From Mycocentrospora acerina (Eukaryota > Ascomycota > Dothideomycetes > Pleosporales), in NCBI GenBank assembly GCA_022701365.1, contig JAKUHH010000084.1:558001-622000 (forward strand): a DNA stretch of 64,000 nt, read 5' to 3'. The notes beneath the pieces were generated by a model. That model was not told where the DNA came from, did no database searches, and worked only from the letters and a program-made list of their open reading frames with translations. How positions within the stretch are numbered: the first letter of the stretch is position 1; each line of letters opens with the position of its first letter. Positions 10,029 through 19,675 of this stretch are shown here, piece by piece. Made by a program: the position numbers and the translations under genes.

Positions 10029-13000
10029 TCAAACTAGTACGCCCGACATTGGCTTTAGCAATGGTAAAATGTCCTTGAATTTGACAGGCTTCAACAAAAA
10101 CTCGTCGAAGCCAGAATTCCTTGCTGAATTGCGTGCTTGCTCGCTCCCAAGCCCAGTCAAAGCCAAGATATATGAGCGAAACGTTGAAGTAGACACTCTT
10201 CTGTCACTACCGATTTTGAGAGCACTCTGGTCTTGTTGTTGTTTTTCAATCTGTCGAATAGCTGCAACTGCTTGGAATCCGTCCATGATGGGCATACTGA
10301 TATCCATGAAGACACAGTCGAAGGGATTTCCCTCTTCCAGGGCTGCTTTCTGGTAGAGTCGCACTGCCTCAGCACCATCGTGCGCAATAGCAAATGGAAA
10401 CCCCAAGCGTTTGGCAAATGCGGCCAAAACTTTGAGATTTATAGGGTTGTCGTCGACGAGAAGAAAATGCCTGAATCGAGAGGTCGCAATGGGGCGTGGA
10501 ATTGTTTCAACTGTGGGCGTCTCATCTGGAGACAATATTTTTTGCTGCCCTGATATGCTGAGTATGTCTGCTTCTGTATTCGATGTAACCTGATGTAACG
10601 GTATTTCTGAGGTCAAGCCGATATATTCGTTTTGGGTAGTAGCAGTTTGATCTTCTTCGTGCGAAGCTTCCAAAGATAGCTGTTCGGTCGAGCAACATAC
10701 TTCTTTTTCAGTGACGGCTGATTGGGATATCAAAGCTTTTGAATTCCTTGAACTAGCCCTGCCTAAAGCTGCTAGGAGGGCGGCCCGAACTTTCTTCCCA
10801 GTGATGGGTGAATCGATGTATGTGACCTCTTCTACACCGAAAATGTGTGCCAATCCTTCCACAGGGGAGCCGAGTACTATGATTGACGGCAGAATCATGT
10901 CTGATAGATTTTCAGAAAACAATCTTTCCAGCCCAAGTTCACCAGCCGTAGTGAGTGCATGCATATCAAGCAGAACTAGGTCTGTTTTTGGAAGTGAATT
11001 TGTCGAAGTGTTGACGACTTTCATACCGTAATTTCCTTCACAAATATTTTGAATGGATAGCTGCAGCGTTTCTGGTGATGGTATGATGCGTGGTATTGGC
11101 CCCGTAGTTGTTGGGCTGTCCGAAATTATGCTGGCCAAACCAAGGGACAAACCTTGCAATTGGCTTCCTGGGATGACGTTGCTATCGATATTAGTTCTAC
11201 TCAGGTTTTTTAGGTCTTCGTCGAGCGGAACTTTGATAGTGATACGTGTTCCTTGGTGCTGGCGACTCTCGACGAAAATTTTGCCGCCAAGCGATTCTAC
11301 CAAACTTTTAACAATGCTTAGACCTAATCCTGTGCCTGGGGATAAATTGTTCTCTTGCATGAAAGGCTTAAAGATATGGTACTTCAAAAACCCAGGACTC
11401 ATGCCTGTACCTGTATCAGTAACGGAAAAGATGATATTCTGAGGACTGTTATTCGACTTTTCCGACATTTTCAAGCTCACATCAATATGGCCAGAGTCTG
11501 TAAATTTGAAAGCGTTGCTGAGAAGGCTCAGGAGTATTCGCTTCCAGGCTCCTGTCTCGATGAATATGACCCAGTTGCGGTTTTTTTCTATCTTTGAAGT
11601 AACAAGTAACGACCTAGGCAGAACTGTGTTTGCCTCATTGGTTTGTGCGTTTTGTTGCTCTCTAACTAGTCCAGACTGTAATTGCAGAGCAGAAGAATGG
11701 CCCAGTGATACTACTTCAAGAACATCTTCAATGAGCGAACCCAGATCGACAAAACCTTTCGTCACATATGTGCTGCCGAGGCTAGACTTGCGAAGGTTTG
11801 TTCCTTCTGATTCTGCATTGTTGGCACGGCTATTGATTTTTGCAAACTCCAGAAGATGATCGAACGTGTCCAATAAGGTAGAGCTGCATGACTCAATCAT
11901 CTCCATCATGGAGAGCAAGCGGGGGTCATCAGTACTCTCTTGCATGAGTTCCACAGTCGTTAATATTCCGTGAAGTGGACTCCGTAGTTCGTGACTAATA
12001 GAAGAAACAAAATCAGATTTTGATTGAGTGTTTGCCGATGCCTCTAGGCGAAGAATTTCAACCATCAAAGAATTTCCAAAAGCAGTCAATGAGTTGACAT
12101 CATTGTTGTCCAAGGTTTTAGCAGGGTCGACTACCCAAGCCAAGCATGAGGCAAAGCATGACTCTCTCTGGTAATGCCAGAGCGGTAGGAATATTACATA
12201 ACGGGCCTTTGGCACACATTCGAAAAACTCTCTCCAGTCGCTGTCAGCGACAATGACACCACTCGGGCGTTGGTCTGCCTCTACATCCTGATCACTTTCG
12301 TAGTCGAGAACACCATAGTCATCTATAGCAAATACATGGCCGTGAGGGTATCTAGCTGTTAAGCGCTGTATTGTTGATTGGCTGAGTTTGCGAACGACTT
12401 GCTCCTCAACACAGTTGTCACATCGATACTCGGCAAGAGGCTTCGCTAGAGAATCATTTTCAAGCGTTATTGGTTCTGAACTCTCATCATCCGTGAGTGA
12501 ATACGACAAGCGGTCCACTGTGTGCTGAGTGCTGGTCGCGACTGTATCAAAGAATACTAACCCATCTAAATCTAAAGCGAAGCCAACTACCTTTGCGGCT
12601 TTTGTGAAGATGTCGCCAATTTGAGAGTATGGATCTGATTTAGCCCGTCCCGAATGGTGTGATCGCCGCAGAGTTGGACGAGTTGGTTTGTCTTGCGTGG
12701 TGCTAAATGTTGGCTCAAACGGACTTGTCGACCTAGCGGTACCAGGAGAACAAGCTGTGGACTCTGGCATACTAGTTGTGAACTCTGGCATACTAGTTGT
12801 GGACTCTGGCATACTCGTTGTTTGAGATTCCAAAAGAGGAGAGAGGCAATCAACGTCACCTTGCGAGCCATCAACATTCAAACTCGGAGGCGTAGCTCGT
12901 TCGCTATTTGTATCTACGGGCTGATCCTGGTCCATGGTTGCGCTTACGCCTGAGTTTTGGCCTGTTTGAGGTGTCTTCTCGAACACGTCAAGATCAAATG

Positions 13001-13871
13001 GACTTGCCTGAGTCCCACTACTAGTTTCGGCAGTGTCAGGCTGTTGTGAAATGGCTCTGTTCTCCGAGCCGATGAAGAGGCGCAGGCCGTCCATCATGCG
13101 TTCAGATCTTGTTCGGCTTGCTTCGACTCGTTTGGTGTTCAGGTACGAGCTGATGGCCGAAGTGATCTCACGAAGACTCTTCAAGGCATCAGGGTGCCCA
13201 AAGTCCCTGAGCTTGTCATCGACGACGCAATAGCTGCCGAGGATGTGTCCGGAGAGGGACAGTAGTGGAATCTCAATGTACGAGACCATGTGTGGATAAC
13301 CGACCACGTACGGTCGATCTGCGAACGAGGGAACTTGGCGAAAGTCCTTTATGAAGAAGAACGTCTTGTCTGCGACAATGTACGGCGTTGGGGGCGGCCC
13401 CAAGTGTGCCTTGCCACTAAAGATGGACATTGTGTATGGACAAACGCCCCACTCGAGGGCGATTCTGGAGATGCCCAGCAAGAGGGGCTGCGTCGGGTTC
13501 TGGACTCCGAGCGGTTGGTTCCGCGTCATCTCAGCACATATGAACTGATTGCGATTGTCGATGAGGGAGAGGAATGCGCGGTCGCAGTCCATTATGTGTG
13601 TGCCATGCTGGACGAGGGCGTTCAGCGTGAGGTCGCAGCTCGGGACCGGGTTGGCCGGAGGCCCTTCTGCGATGTCGAGGGGGAACGAAGCCGCCGAGAG
13701 GTATCTAGACGGTTGCAGCTCAGCGACAAATACAGCCGGACAGCACAAGCAGACGTCTTACGCAGCAATTTCATAGGCTCGCACTCGCTCCGAGTTTTCG
13801 ACAGTGGCACAGGCTGTCAACTGCGCGCCAGACACGAGATCCGACGCGTCCATGGCGTGGGCGTAGACCAT
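10029..13871 (-). CDS. GAF-domain hybrid histidine kinase
   Basis: A two-component hybrid sensor kinase that should phosphorylate itself on His, relay to its own receiver Asp, and pass the phosphate to an HPt protein. Two exons: 13762..13871 and 10029..13704, with a 57-bp intron (GTAAGA..CTAG). The join gives 1261 residues and reads ERVRAYEIAAYLSAASFPLD in phase, replacing a less plausible ATG at 13748. ATGs at 13871 and 13853 are both possible starts. An N-terminal GAF domain (about 60-215) is followed by a long low-complexity linker that includes a short TTSMPES repeat. The H-box SSISHELRSPLHG has His608; then come the N-box (SNAFKFTDSG) and G-boxes (DTGTGMSPG, GTGLGLSIV). The receiver (about 1118-1250) has FLLVDDNPIN, phospho-acceptor Asp1171 in FMDISMPIMDG, and Lys in FLLKPVKF. 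No transmembrane segment is evident, so it is probably cytosolic. Confidence 0.9.
12745..12830. repeat. In-frame tandem repeat in kinase linker
   Basis: Three near-identical units of about 27 bp (plus-strand core GACTCTGGCATACTAGTTGT) lie within the kinase gene. They encode a repeated TTSMPES/F motif in the disordered linker between the GAF and kinase domains. They probably arose by slippage and may vary in number between strains. Confidence 0.7.
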
Positions 13872-14461
13872 CAACCAGTCACGCTCTGTGGCTTGAAGCA
13901 CAGCAACAAAAAGTTTAATGCCCACTGTAAGCTAATGGGGGATGGAGTGTCTTCTATGGCAAGCAGCGAGAGACGTTGTTCATGCTGTCTGGAGACCCTT
14001 ATGTCGTTCGCACTGTAGTCTGGGCTGGGCGGGGGCTGTTGATCAGACTCGCCGGAATAAGACCGAGGATCCAGAAGCATGCCCATGCCCATGCCCATGC
14101 CCATTTCAACGATGCCCTTGGCTGGAAATGGAACCCGCGATCCAGGTCGCTGGAGACAGCCGGCGGGTTGGCTGGGATAAACGGGACAGGCTAGAGTGTT
14201 TTTGATAGGGCTACACATGGCAGGGGATCTAAAATGCAACCGTCTCATGATGATCCGTGATTTTGCTCTTTTTGAAGCAGAAGCAGAAGTAGAAGAACTA
14301 GACAAGAGCGGAGACCCTCAACAGACCAAAAATACCGAAAAATAAGGGTTCTATAAAACGAAACCTGTAGAAAACAACAACAGCAGCCAGGACAAAGTAT
14401 CAAATGTGTATCTACGCTCACGAAAGCTTTTGACAAAAAACTCCTTCTACATTTCAACATA
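13872..14461. other. Upstream region of the kinase gene with hexamer repeat
   Basis: 590 bp between the kinase start and the 3' end of the F-box gene, both on the minus strand. It contains a GCCCAT hexamer run of about four units at 14077-14105. No gene is seen. Confidence 0.5.
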
Positions 14462-16456
14462 TCATGGGTGCGCTCCTCGACCTCTGCCTCTTCCTCCTCG
14501 CCCCCCTCTACCACGTCGTCCACCTCTCCTTGGTGCCTGTGGAACAACACCTCTAATCCATCTATCACCATCATCTCGAGGGTCTCTCCATCGCTCATCC
14601 ACGACTTTCGACTTGTTCAAGTCTTTCTGCTCCTTATCTTTTGCGACACTTGTCAACACCTCGTCTTGTACTAGCAGCTGCATACCCAGGCCCTCTTCAT
14701 TGCCTTGTTCATACATCCCAAGACTCAGAACATCGCCATGCAAGTCATGTCTTCCTCCAGCTTCGACTGTATTGTCACTGGCAGGCTGGAAAGTCGACTG
14801 TGAGAGCAGTGTATCCGGAAATTCGTCTGCGATGGAGTGAAATGTCAGACTTTGTATCGAGCCCTCAAGACCAGCGTAAAGGTTCGTTGAAGTGGAGCTT
14901 GGAATTGAGAGACTGTAAATTGGCGAGTTCTCGCGGCCACGCCAATAGTCTTCTCGGTAGACATTGCGCTTCGGGGGAATGCGTGGATTGAGGTAAAGGT
15001 TCCAACCACCAGAGATTGCAAATGCCATGTCTTTCGTGTCGTCAACGATGGAATTATATGCAAAGTCTTCGCCTTGGGATTTCCTTGGCTTTGAGGGAAG
15101 TGATACTGTTTGGTATGCATTTGATCCTGAAAATCGGAGATCAAACACTTTGATCATACTGTGCATCGAAACACCTGCAACAACACGTTCTAAGCCCTGC
15201 GCAGCAAGCGAGTAAATCGATGAATCGTTGGTTGGATCCCAAAATAAAGCGTCAAATCCGCGTGGAGAGCGCAGGTCATGCAACCGAATGATCCCGTCGT
15301 AACCTCCAGAGAGAAAAACGTTGCCTGCTTCAGATCCACCCTGCGAGTAACTCGGAACTGGCAGGATGGGGTATATCGAAGTGCTACGCTGCATATCAGT
15401 GGCGCTTCCTTGGTTTCTAGATTCCAGGTTGAATTTGCGTAGTGGTTCCGTCGTAGATCCATCAGGACTGATCTTGTACACGTATATTGGTTCCGAAGAT
15501 GAACCTAAGCCGAGCGCAACTTTGTCTTTGGAGATGAAATTGCAGGACCAGATGCGAGAATTCCGAGTTCCTGGAACTAGGGGCTTCACCTCCACGAGGG
15601 GGTTTACTGTACTCTCTGAGCAGTCGTTCGCGTCAACAGGATAGATAGCCAACGAAGAATCTCCAAGTGTAGCAGCGATCCAAGGCTTAGTAGAGGGAGA
15701 TATCGAAATAGATCCAACAGCTCGTTGACCAGTATTATAACGTTGCTCAAGCGTCTCACTTCTTTCAGGGCTGACGCTCAGAAAAGACAGATGACCTGAT
15801 GCTGTCCCAAAAACAACATCCTCAAAGTTATCATCGCGTTGGTGCGGCCGCAGCAACTTTAAACCTGTGATGTCGTCGCGCCCCTCGAAACTTTCTGGGA
15901 TCTTATACGTGAACCATGAGTTCATGTGCCCGAATGCGTCGAACGTCCGCGTTCGCCCAGGCTGTGGCACTGTTTTTTGTTCGTCTTCCCAAATTGCCTC
16001 TGTGTTCGATCCCGTCTCTTTGATTCTCATAACAATTTGAGTGCCAGCAGACCATGCCAAAACCTCCCTCCGCTCCTTCCAAGCGCCAAATGTCTCTTCG
16101 TAACTGTCAAGACTGGGCTGGTAGCCCATCGTCTGTCCACGAGGGCCCATCCATGGGCTTGGCTCCCATGTGTTCAAGCTCGTTGTCTGTATAGCAGGTT
16201 CTAGATATCTTGCGATTAAGCCTTTGCGCTCCCAGTTCCGGTAAAGTGTGGTGAGGCCGTGGACTGAGTTCCGAGCATCCGTATCCAATCCGCCGAGCCT
16301 AAACCTTCCCCGTAGATATGCTTTCCAGCCATCGAGCCCCACAAATTCGTGTAGTCGATGATTGGATAGAGAAAGGTTGAGCACATCGCGAGGACGTTCA
16401 AGATGATTCGTTATTAAAGACAGAATCTCATTGGGAAGTGCGCTGAGAGCTGGCAT
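14462..16456 (-). CDS. F-box protein with WD40-like repeats and RGG tail
   Basis: A 664-residue intronless frame. Residues 4-45 (LPNEILSLITNHLERPRDVL, then LSNHRLHEFV) form an F-box, the Skp1-binding module of SCF ubiquitin ligases. Downstream are WD40-like blades, clearest at FLSGGYDGIIRLHDLRSP and VVAGVSMHSMIKVFDLRFS, so the protein is probably a propeller-type substrate receptor. The last 30 residues are Arg/Gly-rich (RRGGRRGRGGRGGRGRGRG), an RGG-like tail typical of RNA-binding or methylated proteins and unusual on an F-box protein. The start ATG at 16456 immediately precedes the F-box, as is common in the family. No specific orthologue is recognised. The gene is divergent from the G-alpha-like gene. 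Confidence 0.75.
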   Translation of the reverse strand: MPALSALPNEILSLITNHLERPRDVLNLSLSNHRLHEFVGLDGWKAYLRGRFRLGGLDTDARNSVHGLTTLYRNWERKGLIARYLEPAIQTTSLNTWEPSPWMGPRGQTMGYQPSLDSYEETFGAWKERREVLAWSAGTQIVMRIKETGSNTEAIWEDEQKTVPQPGRTRTFDAFGHMNSWFTYKIPESFEGRDDITGLKLLRPHQRDDNFEDVVFGTASGHLSFLSVSPERSETLEQRYNTGQRAVGSISISPSTKPWIAATLGDSSLAIYPVDANDCSESTVNPLVEVKPLVPGTRNSRIWSCNFISKDKVALGLGSSSEPIYVYKISPDGSTTEPLRKFNLESRNQGSATDMQRSTSIYPILPVPSYSQGGSEAGNVFLSGGYDGIIRLHDLRSPRGFDALFWDPTNDSSIYSLAAQGLERVVAGVSMHSMIKVFDLRFSGSNAYQTVSLPSKPRKSQGEDFAYNSIVDDTKDMAFAISGGWNLYLNPRIPPKRNVYREDYWRGRENSPIYSLSIPSSTSTNLYAGLEGSIQSLTFHSIADEFPDTLLSQSTFQPASDNTVEAGGRHDLHGDVLSLGMYEQGNEEGLGMQLLVQDEVLTSVAKDKEQKDLNKSKVVDERWRDPRDDGDRWIRGVVPQAPRRGGRRGRGGRGGRGRGRGAHP

Positions 16457-17214
16457 GTTAGTGGAATAGTGTTGAAAATTTCAGTCGTACATGCGTGAGC
16501 AGCAGCGGAATCCGATAGCGTAGTATTAATTCGACTCTATTGATTAGGTGGTCAGCCTAATGAATGTTGACTCAAAGGTGACTCCTCGACCATGACAATA
16601 GGCAGGGAAGTTTCTCGCCTTGTGCCTGGCGCCTTGTGGCACGTCGATCAATTAGTGCGCACTAGCCACATTGTGTCATATGAGCCCGTACGTTTCGATT
16701 GATATCAGGCGTTCCTTGGACAACACATCCATCCTTTAAAAGGACACATCCACTTGGCGTCGACATCATATGCGAAGGCTTCAATAACCAGATAGAAAGA
16801 ACTCTTATGGCAATATGTGATGAATATGCCAAGAACACGCTAAGCAGGGTTGTCACCTCCATCACAGCTCTAATTCTCACTTGCCGCCATGAACATCCCG
16901 TCACGAGCTTGTCCGGCACGATGGGCTTCACTCAAACCATCTTTCTTTTCATCATGCTCTGTTGCTAATATCACTGTACGGGATGGATTGTTTTTCTTAG
17001 ATTTGCTGCAGCCTCTCTGTTGCCCATGCTTATGAATACACCTACCCCTGGCCACGTCGTTGACAATAGCGATCCATCTCCTGAGCGCTAGTTCCATCTA
17101 ATAGCGTGATTATTGTAGCAGCGATACGCAGCCAGCACAGCGCCTGCTGGAGTTTATATTTGACATTTCCGTGCGCATTTCCAGAGCTCGCGACACAGCA
17201 CAACTCCATGCACC
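16457..17214. other. Divergent promoter region
   Basis: 758 bp between the F-box gene (-) and the G-alpha-like gene (+). It should hold both promoters. No coding signal or named motif is seen. Confidence 0.5.
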
Positions 17215-19133
17215 ATGACAGACATGCTGCTCGAAGGAAAGATGGTTCGGGCGCTGGTAAGTGCTGTCGCCGCCACCAGGGATCGCTTGCGACAAAGTAT
17301 CGACGGTTTGAGACAACTGCACAATCGCTGGCACGAAAGCAATGACGTTTCAATAAACCTCATCGCGCAATGTGCAGCGCTGAAATCGAAACTCGATACC
17401 ATGCTAGACGTCATGAATCGAGCCATCAGCGACATGCACCCTCAACTACTTGCTGACCTGGATTTCTTGATATCCTCATGTATCCTATTGGTACGACATT
17501 TGGATGATTTGATTGAGCGCCTAAGACAATCTAATCACGACGCTGTGGATTGTGCAATCAAGTTAAGGTACACAATGGGTAGTAGGACGATGGAGAGGCT
17601 GAGAAAGGTCGCGGAGCGACAGACAGAGGCACTGAGCGTACTGGTCGCAGCATGTCACTGGTGAGCAACCAACTGTCCCAAACGGGAAGCATCGAAAATC
17701 AGCTAATAGCATGTAGTCATGCAAAGGCGCAGCGCAAGATCCTACTTCACAAAAGCCGCCAAATCAAGAAGGAGGACGTTGCCGCCCTCGACATGCTATC
17801 GCGATCATCCAAGTGGAATGGTGGGTGTATTAAAGCTCTAACACAAGTTTCTCGAACAATTCAGTGCTCTAAATCTCTCTTGACTTCAAAAGTGCTCCGC
17901 AACGGTTCAGATTACATACTGACTGGAGAGGACTACGAAAATGCGGCGGCAATAATACGCTCAGAGGCAATTGATCGTGCGTTGCAAGAAGACGCAACTG
18001 CGCTTTGTCAAGAAACAAAGATTGTTTTAATGGGCGCCAATCAAAGTGGAAAGCACCTCATCATGCGCCAAATGAAAGCTCTATACGCTGGAGGTTTTCA
18101 TACAACCAAAGAACGTATCAGCTACCGCCAGGAAATACGCTCGACAACCTGTCTGCTCATTCAATCCATTGTCGATCTTTTAGAAGATGTCAATCTTACA
18201 GAAAACCTAACTCGGGATCTGGCAACCTTGCTGCAAGTGATGGAGACGACGGATGCACAGCAAATCACGTCCGTGGCTGTCAAGGCAGTTGAAAACATCT
18301 GGACGAGTCCCATTTTCTCGAAGCTCTATATTCGAAACACCGAGATTCGCTTTCCCCAATACGCATCTTACTTTGCACAAGAGATTTCAAGAATTGCCAA
18401 ACCCAACTATGTCCCCTCTGAAGCGGACATTATGCGCCTTAACCAACTAGAAGGCGGAATAAAAGAGCTGCGCTTCGACTGGGATGAACTCGACGTCCAC
18501 CTCTTCAACATTGGCGGCCACATCCCCGACCAATTCCGCAGGCGCTGGTTCCACCAGCTAGAAGGTACAGCCTCCCTCATCTACACAGTCGACATATCTC
18601 TCTACGACAAACCTCTCCCTGGTTCGCCTTCCCCTACCACTACCTCTATTCTCGAAAGCGACCTCTCCATCTTCGAAGAACTCGTCAACTGGGACAAACT
18701 CGCCGATTCCGCCGTTATCCTCGTCCTCAACAACTTCACCCGCTTCTGCTCGAAACAGCAACACGCACCCCTCTCAACCTTCTTCCCAGACTTCACTCCT
18801 AGCGAAACTGACCCCAACACATCCGCCCGGCAGTACATTCTCCGCCGCTTCAAAGCGCTCAACCACAGCGGCGCACCCATCTACTCATTCTGGGTCGACC
18901 TCGACATGGGAGACAACCAGAACTTGTACGCTGCGCTCAAGAAGACGCTGCTACATATCCAGCAACGAAAAGCGAGGGAGGTCATGAGCGCGAGTACGGC
19001 GAGTAGGAGTATGGATAGTAGGGAAGGGATGGGATTGAGCTCGTTGTTGACGAAGAGTTTTTCTACAAAGGAAAGGCCGAGTGTGGGGATTCAAAGGATG
19101 AAGAGTGTGACATTTAGCGAAAAGGTTGAATAG
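17215..19133 (+). CDS. Divergent G-protein alpha-like protein (probable pseudo-GTPase)
   Basis: Two exons, 17215..17660 and 17717..19133, with a 56-bp intron (GTGAGC..CATGTAG). They give 620 residues against about 355 for ordinary G-alpha. Residues 1-240 are helical and resemble the fungal N-terminal helical domain found before NACHT/STAND proteins (weak, by eye). From about 247 on, the order of G-alpha motifs is kept but their residues are changed. The P-loop is GANQSGKHL (255-263) where GAGESGKST is usual. Switch I is DIMRLNQLEGGI (386-397) where DxLRxRxxTxGI is usual, so the catalytic Arg is Asn391. Switch II is NIGGH (413-417) for DVGGQ, so the catalytic Gln is His417. The base-specificity motif is NNFT (487-490) for NKxD. 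GTP binding and hydrolysis are thus doubtful. The C-terminal tail is long and Ser-rich, ending without the usual receptor-contact sequence. It could be a scaffold or decoy in G-protein signalling. Confidence 0.75.
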
Positions 19134-19675
19134 GGTTTGTGAGAGGGGTTTTTTTAGACGAAGATGACAGGTGGGTTCTTTGTTGGATTTCCTTTGTTAG
19201 TAGGAGGGCGTTTTGGATACGATACCATAGTGTGGGGCGATGTGTTTTTGATTCGCGTATGCAATGTGCTGAGTAGAATCTTCTTAAAATAAACTTGTCG
19301 TGATAGTAATGTTTAATCCATTTGTAGACATAGATCCATACAGCCAGGGCTGAACGCTCCTAACGACATGCCCATTGCATTACTTTAAGAACTTCACGAC
19401 GCTCATAATCATAAACAAGACGGTAATATCAACCATTGAAAAGTATCAAATAATTGTTCAGTCTATCTAGTTACAATACTACATAGACGTACATACACCA
19501 ATTAGTATCTGAGATGAGAAGAAGGCCGCATGCGAGCGGATGCACAGTATATGTGGACGACGAAGATCTAAATCTAGTATCGAAATGTAAAGGAAAAGCA
19601 TACGCCGTAAAAGAACGATCGAATGCGGAGGCATGCGCCAATATACCGCAAGACGAGTAAATAGAGTTTTAGCAT
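19134..19675. other. Convergent 3' intergenic region
   Basis: 542 bp between the stops of the G-alpha-like gene (+) and the ABC transporter gene (-). Only 3'-end sequence is expected; nothing else is seen. Confidence 0.5.

Noticed and set aside
12745..12830. CRISPR-like direct repeats
   Set aside because: These are short coding repeats in a protein linker, without spacers; a CRISPR array is not expected in a fungal genome.
13290..14018. 242-codon plus-strand frame
   Set aside because: Antisense to the GAF region and first exon of the histidine kinase; no recognisable domain.
10029..19133. A two-component/G-protein signalling gene cluster
   Set aside because: The kinase, F-box and G-alpha-like genes are adjacent but have separate promoters and different orientations; proximity alone does not support a shared pathway.
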